Shown here piece by piece: positions 1-5,400 of a stretch of 6,028 nucleotides of DNA. The translations under genes were made by a program, and so were the position numbers. A model generated the notes under the pieces. That model did not search any database, was not told the DNA's origin, and saw only the letters and a list, made by a program, of their open reading frames with translations. Source of the DNA: VGDP01 sp040905845. GTDB taxonomy: Bacteria; Pseudomonadota; Alphaproteobacteria; SP197. Location of the stretch: positions 1-6,028 of the forward strand of contig JBBDQV010000110.1 of the NCBI GenBank assembly GCA_040905845.1. The letters run 5' to 3'. The first letter of the stretch is position 1. Every line of letters begins with the position of its first letter.

Positions 1-12
1 GAGGGAGGGGCC

Positions 13-54
13 CAAGCCTGCCCTGAGCGACGCCGCAGGCGGCGTCGAAGGGGC
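13..54. repeat. 42-bp hairpin repeat, copy 1
   Basis: This 42-base stretch recurs at 2885-2926 with one difference (C at 21, T at 2893). Its core is a 9-bp perfect inverted repeat (28-36 with 39-47) around a 2-base centre, so the inner pair probably opens into a small loop. A second short stem, CCCT (21-24) with AGGG (49-52), can form outside it. The single difference keeps that outer stem possible, since C-G becomes a T·G wobble. Flanking bases differ from those of the other copy on both sides. It resembles the small palindromic intergenic repeats common in GC-rich proteobacteria; that family link is from memory, while the duplication is directly visible. Confidence 0.85.
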
Positions 55-81
55 GCAGCCATGGGAGGGTGAGGGCGAACA

Positions 82-119
82 CCGACTGGTCGAACGCCAT
101 GCCCGTTGGTGCCAGTCGG
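82..119 (+). promoter_or_regulatory. Inverted repeat in the leader of the transporter gene
   Basis: A perfect 8-bp inverted repeat, CCGACTGG (82-89) and CCAGTCGG (112-119), lies in the untranslated leader and ends 11 bases before the GTG start at 131. A smaller 4-bp stem (AACG 93-96 with CGTT 104-107) is nested inside. The right arm touches the only purine-rich candidate ribosome-binding sequence (GGGA, 118-121). It could be a dyad operator or an RNA hairpin that limits translation. No regulator gene is in the window and no clear -35/-10 pair was seen, so the role is a guess. Confidence 0.35.
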
Positions 120-130
120 GACGGTGTCTC

Positions 131-1096
131 GTGAACCGATCGGCCGTGCTCGCGGCGGCGGCGCTGCTCGTCGCGGCGCTGCTGTGGTCGAGCGGCACGG
201 TCCTGGTGCGCGCGCTGCGCGAGAGCGTGCCGCCCATGGGGCTGACGTTCTGGCGCTCGGTCGTCGCGTTCGTCGCCGTCTTGCCCTTCGCCCTGCCCGG
301 CCTGCGGTCCCAATGGAAGCTTGCGCGGCGCGAGGCGTTGCGGCTGGTCGCGGCCGGGCTGACCGGGGTCGCGCTGTTCCCGATCGTCCTGTTCGCCGCT
401 ATTCACCGGACCGAGGCGCTCAACGTCGGCCTGATCAGCGCGTCCGAGCCGCTGGTCATCGCGTTGATCGCCTGGCTCGCGCTCGGCCACCGGCTCGGCG
501 CCGGCCAGGTTGTCGGTTTCGTGATCGGCGCCGCCGGCGTCGCCCTGATCGCCGCGCAGGGGGAGATCGCCCGCCTCGCCGTGCTGACCCTCGGTCTGGG
601 CGACGCCTTCGTGATCGCCTCGCTTTACGTCTGGGCCGTCTACACGGTGCTCGTGCAGCGCCTGCCGCGGGAGCTTGGCGCGCCGGTCGTGCTGCTCGCG
701 GTGTTCGCGTCGGGCATCGTTTTCGCCTTGCCGTTCGCGCTCGTCGAGGCACGGCACCAGCCGATCGCGCCGACACCCGAGGCGATCACCGTCGTCCTTT
801 ACAGCGCGATCTTCGGCACCTTGCTCGCGTTCGGCTGCTGGAACTTCGGCGCGCGCGTCCTCGGCCCGGGCCGCGCCGGGTACTTCCTCTACGTCATACC
901 CGTCTTCACGACGGCGCTCTCGGTCGGTCTTCTGGGCGAACCGCTGCGCGGCTATCACGGCGTCGGCGCGGCGGCCATCGCCCTCGGGCTCGCCTTCGCC
1001 ACGGTGCCTTTCGCCCGGCTCGCCCGCTTGACCACCCCGGTCCGGCGCCCTAAGCCTAGGCCGCGCGGGAAGCGAGATCGCGGGGAGGCGTCATGA
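131..1096 (+). CDS. DMT-superfamily transporter with two EamA domains
   Basis: A 321-residue polytopic inner-membrane protein, the usual length for the ten-helix EamA (RhaT/YdcZ-like) drug/metabolite transporters. Hydrophobic segments lie near residues 5-27, 36-56, 71-91, 98-118, 125-142, 151-174, 184-206, 216-238, 246-268 and 274-294. They form two homologous halves of about five helices, each with the family's acid-proline turn (SEPLV near 105-109, GEPL near 269-272) in its fourth helix. The tail from about 297 is rich in Arg, Lys and Pro, as expected for a cytoplasmic end. GTG at 131 is chosen because it precedes the first helix directly; the ribosome site is weak (GGGA at 118-121). The stop overlaps the next start as ATGA, so the transporter is probably coupled to the FAH-family hydrolase. 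EamA proteins move amino acids, sugars or other metabolites, often outward; substrate and direction are unknown here. Confidence 0.9.
   Translation: MNRSAVLAAAALLVAALLWSSGTVLVRALRESVPPMGLTFWRSVVAFVAVLPFALPGLRSQWKLARREALRLVAAGLTGVALFPIVLFAAIHRTEALNVGLISASEPLVIALIAWLALGHRLGAGQVVGFVIGAAGVALIAAQGEIARLAVLTLGLGDAFVIASLYVWAVYTVLVQRLPRELGAPVVLLAVFASGIVFALPFALVEARHQPIAPTPEAITVVLYSAIFGTLLAFGCWNFGARVLGPGRAGYFLYVIPVFTTALSVGLLGEPLRGYHGVGAAAIALGLAFATVPFARLARLTTPVRRPKPRPRGKRDRGEAS
1082..1088 (+). promoter_or_regulatory. Strong Shine-Dalgarno for the FAH-family gene
   Basis: GGGGAGG lies inside the last codons of the transporter gene, 4 bases before ATG at 1093. It supports that ATG as the true start and lets ribosomes load independently as well as by coupling from the upstream gene. 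The spacing is slightly short but workable. Confidence 0.6.
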
Positions 1097-1947
1097 AGCT
1101 CGTGCGGTACGGCCCACGGGGCCGCGAGAAGCCTGGCATGATCGATCCCGACGGCCGGCTCCGCGACCTGTCGCGCCACCTTTACGACACGGATCACCTG
1201 GCGCTGTCCGAGGAAAGCCTCGAGAAGTTCCGCCGCATCGACCCCGGCATGCTGGGCGAAGTCGAGGGCGAGCACCGGCTCGGCGTCCCCCTGCGCCGGG
1301 TCGGCAAGTGCGTCTGCGTCGGATTGAACTATTCGGACCACGCCGCGGAGACGAACTCCAAGCCGCCCAAGGAGCCGATCCTGTTCATGAAGGCGACGAG
1401 CTCGCTGTGCGGCCCCACCGACCCGATCATCATCCCCAAGGACTCGGTCAAGACCGACTGGGAGGTCGAGCTCGCCGTCATCATCGGGCGCAAGACGCAG
1501 CACGTGGCCGAGGAGGAGGCGCTCGCCTGCATCGCCGGCTACGCCGTCATGAACGACGTCTCCGAGCGCGAGTTCCAGATCGAGCGCGGCGGCCAGTGGG
1601 TAAAGGGCAAGAGCTGCGACAACTTCGGCCCGCTGGGCCCCTGGCTCGTCACCCGCGACGAGATCGCCGATCCGCAGGCGCTCGAGCTCTGGCTCGACGT
1701 CAACGGCGAGCGCATGCAGCACGGCTCGACCGCGAACATGATCTTCTCGGTCAAGCAGCTCATCAGCTACATCAGCCGCTTCATCACGCTCTACCCGTGC
1801 GACGTCGTCAGCACGGGAACGCCCGCGGGCGTCGGGCTCGGCAAGAAACCGCCGCGCTTCCTCAAGGCGGGCGACGTGGTGGCGCTCGGCGTCACCGGGC
1901 TCGGCGCCCAGCGCCAGGAATGCACGGCCTGGTCGCCGCCGGAGTGA
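1093..1947 (+). CDS. Fumarylacetoacetate hydrolase (FAH) family enzyme, probable 2,4-diketo-acid hydrolase
   Basis: A 284-residue soluble enzyme of the FAH superfamily, full length for the group variously annotated as ureidoglycolate lyase or 2,4-diketo-3-deoxy-L-fuconate/rhamnonate hydrolase. The N-terminal MKLVRYGPRGREKPG motif is typical of that group. The core begins near residue 72 with GLNYSDHAAE (77-86), supplying the usual His83/Glu86 catalytic pair. Metal ligands are Glu124 and Glu126 (DWEVEL) and Asp155 (MNDVSERE). GPLGPW (179-184) and the TGTPAGVG loop (241-248) complete the fold. These enzymes use Mg2+ or Mn2+ to cleave C-C bonds in beta-diketo acids, often releasing pyruvate. With the lactonase, dehydratase and SDR on the other strand, hydrolysis of a 2,4-diketo-3-deoxy sugar acid is the best guess. 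Ureidoglycolate lyase is less likely because no purine-catabolic gene is nearby. Family is certain, substrate is not. Confidence 0.93.
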   Translation: MKLVRYGPRGREKPGMIDPDGRLRDLSRHLYDTDHLALSEESLEKFRRIDPGMLGEVEGEHRLGVPLRRVGKCVCVGLNYSDHAAETNSKPPKEPILFMKATSSLCGPTDPIIIPKDSVKTDWEVELAVIIGRKTQHVAEEEALACIAGYAVMNDVSEREFQIERGGQWVKGKSCDNFGPLGPWLVTRDEIADPQALELWLDVNGERMQHGSTANMIFSVKQLISYISRFITLYPCDVVSTGTPAGVGLGKKPPRFLKAGDVVALGVTGLGAQRQECTAWSPPE

Positions 1948-1954
1948 CGCGGCC

Positions 1955-2782
1955 ATGCCGACGTTAGCTTGCGCCGGCGCGACGATCGCGTACTTTCAGG
2001 ACGGCGGCGGCCCCGACATCGTCTGGATCCCCGGCGGCGACAACCGGGGCCGCGACTGGGCCGACCAGATCGCCGGCTTTCGCGACGGCTACCGCAACAC
2101 CGCGTACGATCCGCGCGGCGCCGGCGACACCATCGCGCGGATCCCGCCGCCGTGGTCGATCGCCGACTTCGCCGAGGATTGCGCGGCGCTGATCCGTGGC
2201 GTCTGCCGGCCGCCGGTGGCGCTGATCGGGCTGTCCATGGGCTCGCTGATCGTCCAGGAGGTGGCGATCCGCCATCCGGACCTGGTGCGCTGCGCCATCG
2301 CCATGGGCACCGCGGGGCGCATCTCGGGCTACCTGCGCGAGTGGATGGAGGCCGAGGTCGCCTATCGCCGCGCCGGTGGCACCTTGCCCCAGGCCATGGC
2401 GGTCGCCCACTACGGGGTGCTCATGTACCCGCCCGAGGTGCTCGGCGACGACACCCTGTGGGCCAAGGTCAGGCCGTTCGTCGCGGTGTCCTACGGCGAA
2501 CGCGACGGCGTCATGCTCGCGGCCCAATGGCAGGCGTGCATCGACTTCGACTCGCTCGACCGATTGCCCGCCTGCCGGGTGCCGCTCCACGTCATCGGCT
2601 TCAGCCACGACGTCCAGGCGCCGCCCGCGCACGGCCGCCGCGTCGCCGAGGCGGCCGCCGACGGCCACTTCCATCTGATCGAGGGCCTCGGCCACCTGTC
2701 GCTCGCCGGACATAGGCCCGACCTGGTCAACGCGACGATCCGCTCAATTATCGAGCGCTACCTTCCGCCACGCCGGGGTTAG
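1955..2782 (+). CDS. Alpha/beta hydrolase
   Basis: A 275-residue alpha/beta-hydrolase-fold protein with a complete catalytic triad. The nucleophile Ser94 sits in the elbow GLSMGS (92-97), the acid is probably Asp219 (GFSHDVQAPP), and the base is His247 (GLGHLSL). The oxyanion-loop region is IPGGDN (25-30), and YDPRGAGDT (51-59) is the conserved strand/turn found in esterases and enol-lactonases. There is no signal peptide, so it should be cytoplasmic. It starts 7 bases after the FAH-family stop with GGAG at 1941-1944 as ribosome site, so it is the last gene of that operon. General resemblance is to 3-oxoadipate enol-lactonase and related carboxylic-ester hydrolases; opening a lactone or ester in the same pathway is plausible but unproven. 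Its TAG stop lies inside the outer arm of the intergenic palindrome. Confidence 0.9.
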   Translation: MPTLACAGATIAYFQDGGGPDIVWIPGGDNRGRDWADQIAGFRDGYRNTAYDPRGAGDTIARIPPPWSIADFAEDCAALIRGVCRPPVALIGLSMGSLIVQEVAIRHPDLVRCAIAMGTAGRISGYLREWMEAEVAYRRAGGTLPQAMAVAHYGVLMYPPEVLGDDTLWAKVRPFVAVSYGERDGVMLAAQWQACIDFDSLDRLPACRVPLHVIGFSHDVQAPPAHGRRVAEAAADGHFHLIEGLGHLSLAGHRPDLVNATIRSIIERYLPPRRG

Positions 2783-2975
2783 CAGGCTGCCGGCGGACCC
2801 TCAATCATTGTCATCGCGAGGCCCACGAAGTGGCCGTGGCGATCCAGATGACTGGGCGAGAACCCCCGCGTTTCTGGATTGCCACAAGCCTGTCCTGAGC
2901 GACGCCGCAGGCGGCGTCGAAGGGGCCTTCGGCCTCCTCGCAATGACGGGCTAGATGCTTTTCGACAGCCTGCTA
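2780..2975. repeat. Nested palindromic block between convergent operons
   Basis: The roughly 190 bases between the two convergent genes consist of inverted repeats inside one another. Outermost is a perfect 10-bp pair, TAGCAGGCTG (2780-2789) and its complement (2966-2975). Next is a 12-bp pair with one mismatch (2810-2821 with 2936-2947). Innermost is a 12-bp pair, GTGGCGATCCAG (2836-2847) with CTGGATTGCCAC (2874-2885), whose only irregularity is a G·T wobble. The 42-bp hairpin repeat sits as a side arm at 2885-2926, followed by a short GGCC-TTC-GGCC hairpin. Spacers between the outer and middle arms are nearly equal (20 and 18 bases). It has no coding potential. It looks like a composite intergenic repeat or a small non-autonomous element. 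It may also stop transcription from both sides, although no T-run follows a stem in canonical fashion. Confidence 0.8.
2885..2926. repeat. 42-bp hairpin repeat, copy 2
   Basis: This is the second copy of the sequence at 13-54 (41 of 42 bases identical). The 9-bp core stem is 2900-2908 with 2911-2919. It begins exactly where the innermost arm of the surrounding palindrome ends (2885), so it forms a side arm of the larger structure. Similarity to copy 1 ends sharply on both sides. Confidence 0.85.
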
Positions 2976-3821
2976 CATCGCATCGACGCGCCAGATCGCG
3001 CCTGGAAAGGGGTGTTTGGTCGGCTCGTCGACCACGGTCAGGTACGCGTTCTTGCCCTCGGGATCGAACGCGACGTTGGTGACGCCGATGCCGGGCATGG
3101 CGATGGTGCGGCGCAGCCGGGCTTTGCCGTCGACGACATGGACGCGGCCGGCGCCGTACTCGCAGATCCACACGTCACCCGAAGGATGCAGCTCCATGCC
3201 GTCCGGGCCGGCGTACGGGTCGGCGCCGGCCGGCAGCGCGCCGAAGTCGTCCAAGCGGCAGAAGAGGCGCGGCTCGGCGAGCGAGCCGTCGTCTTCGACC
3301 GTGAACGCCGTGACCTGCCGGCCGAGCGTCTCGGCCACCAGGAGCGTGCGCCCGCCGTCGATCAGCGCGATGCCGTTGGTGAAGTGGAGGCCGTCGGCGA
3401 CACGGGCGAGCCGCCCGTCGGGCGCCAGGTGGAACACCGATCCCCCCGGCGGCGCGGCGACGTCCCAAAGTCCCGACGCGGTGACGTAGGCGCCGCCCTT
3501 GCCGTCGGGCACCAGGTCGTTGGCGCCGGTCAGCGGGTGACCGTCGTCGCCGACGGCGCGCTTCTCGATCAGCCGGCCCTCGGGCGTGAGCCGCGCCAGG
3601 AAATGGCCCTCGAAGCAGGCGACGAGCAGCGAGTCCTGCGGGCCGCGCTCGACCGCGCAAGCGCCGCAGCCGGCCTCGTGCCACAGCGTCGTCCGCCTGC
3701 GTCCGTCCCATCGGCTCACCCTGTGGCCGTAGATCTCGACGAACAGCAGGTCGCCGTCCCACCACAAGGGGCCTTCGGGGAAGATCAGGCCATCGACCAC
3801 CTTGTCCATGGTGCCGTTCAC
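2973..3821 (-). CDS. SMP-30/gluconolactonase/LRE-family sugar lactonase
   Basis: A 282-residue six-bladed beta-propeller enzyme of normal length for bacterial SMP-30/gluconolactonases, which hydrolyse aldono-lactones to aldonic acids with one bound divalent metal. Metal and substrate residues are recognisable: Glu16 in IFPEGP, Asn101 in GANDL, Asn149 in TNGIAL and Asp207 in GPDGM. Propeller repeats such as GRTLLVAETLGRQV (157-170) and the C-terminal GAIWRVD are typical. No signal peptide is visible, suggesting a cytoplasmic enzyme. The chosen GTG at 3821 overlaps the upstream stop as GTGA; an in-frame ATG at 3809, four codons later, is an equally plausible start, and neither has a strong ribosome site. 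It is the last gene of the minus-strand operon, probably supplying the aldonate for the adjacent enolase-superfamily enzyme. Its TAG stop lies in the palindrome arm. The exact lactone is unknown. Confidence 0.93.
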   Translation of the reverse strand: MNGTMDKVVDGLIFPEGPLWWDGDLLFVEIYGHRVSRWDGRRRTTLWHEAGCGACAVERGPQDSLLVACFEGHFLARLTPEGRLIEKRAVGDDGHPLTGANDLVPDGKGGAYVTASGLWDVAAPPGGSVFHLAPDGRLARVADGLHFTNGIALIDGGRTLLVAETLGRQVTAFTVEDDGSLAEPRLFCRLDDFGALPAGADPYAGPDGMELHPSGDVWICEYGAGRVHVVDGKARLRRTIAMPGIGVTNVAFDPEGKNAYLTVVDEPTKHPFPGAIWRVDAM

Positions 3822-4945
3822 GTGACCCGGTAGCGTGCGATGACGTCGTCGTCGAGGGTGACCCCGAGGCCCGGGCGGTCGATGGGGATCGCGACCATGC
3901 CGTCGCCGTCGATGGGGAACGGCTCCTTCACCAGGCCCCAGCGCAGGGGCGACTCGCTCATCGAGTACTCGAGCGGGCCACCGGTCTCGTCGCTCGCGTA
4001 GAACGCCAGGTTGGTCGCGAGCAGCAGGTTGCTCTTGTAGCCGTGCAGCACCATGCGACAGCCGTGGCGCGCCGCGATCGGCCTGAGCCGCACGAGCTCG
4101 GTCAGCCCGCCGACCAGGCTCGCGTCGGGTTGGACCACGTCAAGCCTGGCCTGCTCGATCATGTGCGCCAACTCGAAGCGGGTGGTCAGCGCCTCGCCGT
4201 CGGCGATCGGCACGCCCATGCCGTGGAGCCGGGCGTGGCCGGCGAGTTCGTCCGGCGGCAGCGGGCCCTCGAGCCAGCCATACCGGCACTCGGCCAGCAC
4301 CGGCATGACCGGCAGCACCTGCTCGACCGTCGCCCACGCCGTGGCGGCGTCGAGCATCAGGTCGATACCATCGCCGACGTGCGCGCGGGCCGTCCTCAGC
4401 ACCAGGGCCGCGAGATCCGGGTCGTCGCGCCAGGCCGGATCGCCGCACACCTTGATCGCGCGCAGGCCGCGCGCGAGCCCGCGGTCGATGTTGCGGCGCA
4501 CCTCGTCTGGCGTGGCGCCGGTCGGGTAGATCGTGCCGTAGGCCTTAACCCGATCGCGCTTTCGGGGCCCGAGCAGGTCGGCGACCGAACGGCTCTCCGC
4601 CTTGCCCTTGAGGTCCCACAGCGCGATATCGACCAGGCTGAGCGCGTGGATCACCGCGCCGCGCCGGCCGTAGTAGAACGTCCGCTCGTAGGCGAGGTTC
4701 CACAGGGCTTCGATGTCGGCGGGGTCGCGCCCGACCAGCAGGGTCCTGAGGCCGGTCGCCGCCGAATGGATGCGCGGCGCCTCGATCACCGCGCGCACGA
4801 CCGGGGGCATGCCGTCGGTCTCGGCGATGCCGACGAGCCCGGCGTCGGTGTGGAGCCGGAGCACGCAGCCGATGTAAGAGCCGTCGAATTCGACGTCGGG
4901 GGCGGGGACGCGGAGCTCGATGACCTCGAGGTCGGTGATCTTCAT
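3818..4945 (-). CDS. Enolase-superfamily (mandelate racemase/muconate lactonizing type) enzyme, probable sugar-acid dehydratase
   Basis: A 375-residue protein with the N-terminal capping domain (about 1-125) and the C-terminal modified TIM barrel. Mg2+ ligands are Asp199 (LMLDAATAW), Glu226 (WLEGPLPP) and Glu251 (IADGEAL). The general base His301 (VLHGYKS) pairs with Asp274 (VQPDASLVGG), as in the mandelate racemase subgroup, and Glu326 (PLEYS) matches the late conserved acid. The usual KxK motif of the second strand reads K165-V-C167, so the second lysine is missing. Keeping the His/Asp dyad with only one Lys fits a dehydratase better than a two-base racemase; from memory, L-rhamnonate dehydratase also lacks that lysine. 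ATG at 4945 is chosen because the family N-terminus (MKITDLEVIELR) begins there, GAGGG precedes it, and it overlaps the upstream stop as ATGA. The reading frame stays open much further upstream, but that part is an Arg/Ala-rich shadow of the neighbour. Dehydration of an aldonate to a 2-keto-3-deoxy acid is inferred. Confidence 0.92.
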   Translation of the reverse strand: MKITDLEVIELRVPAPDVEFDGSYIGCVLRLHTDAGLVGIAETDGMPPVVRAVIEAPRIHSAATGLRTLLVGRDPADIEALWNLAYERTFYYGRRGAVIHALSLVDIALWDLKGKAESRSVADLLGPRKRDRVKAYGTIYPTGATPDEVRRNIDRGLARGLRAIKVCGDPAWRDDPDLAALVLRTARAHVGDGIDLMLDAATAWATVEQVLPVMPVLAECRYGWLEGPLPPDELAGHARLHGMGVPIADGEALTTRFELAHMIEQARLDVVQPDASLVGGLTELVRLRPIAARHGCRMVLHGYKSNLLLATNLAFYASDETGGPLEYSMSESPLRWGLVKEPFPIDGDGMVAIPIDRPGLGVTLDDDVIARYRVT

Positions 4946-5391
4946 GGTCCGGTACCCTCGGGCGGCTGGTAGAGCTCGACGATGACCCCGTTGGGATCGC
5001 GCAGGTAGACGGCGGAGGCGCCACGGTAGGGGCCGCTCGGCACGCCCGTGACGGCGCCCTGCAGCGTCGCGCCGGCGGCCCGCAGGCGCGCGACGTCGCC
5101 CTCGATGTCGTCCGAGACGAAGGCGACGTGGGCCGCGAGCCGGTCGTTGGGCGCGGGGCGAGCGACGGCACCCTTGGGCTCGAGGTATTCGATGAACTCC
5201 ATGTGCACGCCGTGGCCGTGCAGATGAGCGATGCGGGCGCGCGCGCCGGGCACGCCGACGACCGCGCCGAGAAAAGGGCCTTCGCGCACGCTGTCGGAGG
5301 CGACCGTGAAGCCCATGGCGTCGCGCCAGAAGGCGAGCGTCGCGTCGATGCTCGCGACCGTGAAGCTCGTGTGGTCGTAGCCGCGGATCAT
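4942..5391 (-). CDS. VOC-superfamily (glyoxalase/bleomycin-resistance/dioxygenase fold) protein
   Basis: A 149-residue single-chain protein with two beta-alpha-beta-beta-beta modules, the usual size for small VOC enzymes such as methylmalonyl-CoA epimerase-like and lactoylglutathione-lyase-like proteins. The four expected metal ligands are visible: His7 (YDHTSF), Glu65 (HMEFIEY), His88 (AAHVAF) and Glu139 (VIVELYQ). VYLRDPNG (128-135) is the standard second-module signature. It is therefore likely a metal-dependent enzyme rather than a binding protein. The ATG at 5391 lies 9 bases after the SDR stop with a weak AAGAG ribosome site, and the stop overlaps the dehydratase-like start as ATGA. This places it in the middle of the sugar-acid operon. 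Epimerase, isomerase or detoxification of a dicarbonyl by-product are all possible; nothing in the sequence selects one. Dioxygenase activity is less likely for a protein this short. Confidence 0.9.
   Translation of the reverse strand: MIRGYDHTSFTVASIDATLAFWRDAMGFTVASDSVREGPFLGAVVGVPGARARIAHLHGHGVHMEFIEYLEPKGAVARPAPNDRLAAHVAFVSDDIEGDVARLRAAGATLQGAVTGVPSGPYRGASAVYLRDPNGVIVELYQPPEGTGP
4955..4959 (-). promoter_or_regulatory. Shine-Dalgarno deciding the start of the dehydratase-like gene
   Basis: GAGGG on the minus strand lies 9 bases before ATG at 4945, inside the end of the VOC gene. It fixes the start of a gene whose frame is otherwise open to about 5653, and argues against a fused long protein. 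Confidence 0.55.
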
Positions 5392-5400
5392 CGTGGGCTC

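Noticed and set aside
106..1053. Plus-strand open frame overlapping the transporter in another frame
   Set aside because: Arg/Ala-rich with no membrane segments; the 131-1096 frame shows two EamA halves with ten hydrophobic segments.
955..1956. Long antisense open frame (333 codons) opposite the FAH-family gene
   Set aside because: No recognisable domain; low-complexity Arg/Asp/Leu composition, as expected opposite a GC-rich gene. The plus strand has a complete FAH motif set.
1..2926. CRISPR array based on the repeated 42-bp sequence
   Set aside because: Only two copies about 2.8 kb apart with genes between them, and no regular spacers or cas genes.
2921..2962. Intrinsic terminator: GC-rich hairpin followed by a T-run at 2958-2962
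   Set aside because: The hairpin ends near 2936, more than 20 bases before the short T-run, so the standard arrangement is missing; termination by the larger palindrome remains possible.
2955..3833. Plus-strand open frame (292 codons) opposite the lactonase gene
   Set aside because: No domain, and it runs through the palindromic block and antisense to a clear SMP-30 protein; long shadows are expected at this GC content.
4043..4972. Plus-strand open frame (309 codons) opposite the dehydratase-like gene
   Set aside because: Arg/Val/Asp-rich shadow translation; the minus strand carries all enolase-superfamily active-site motifs.
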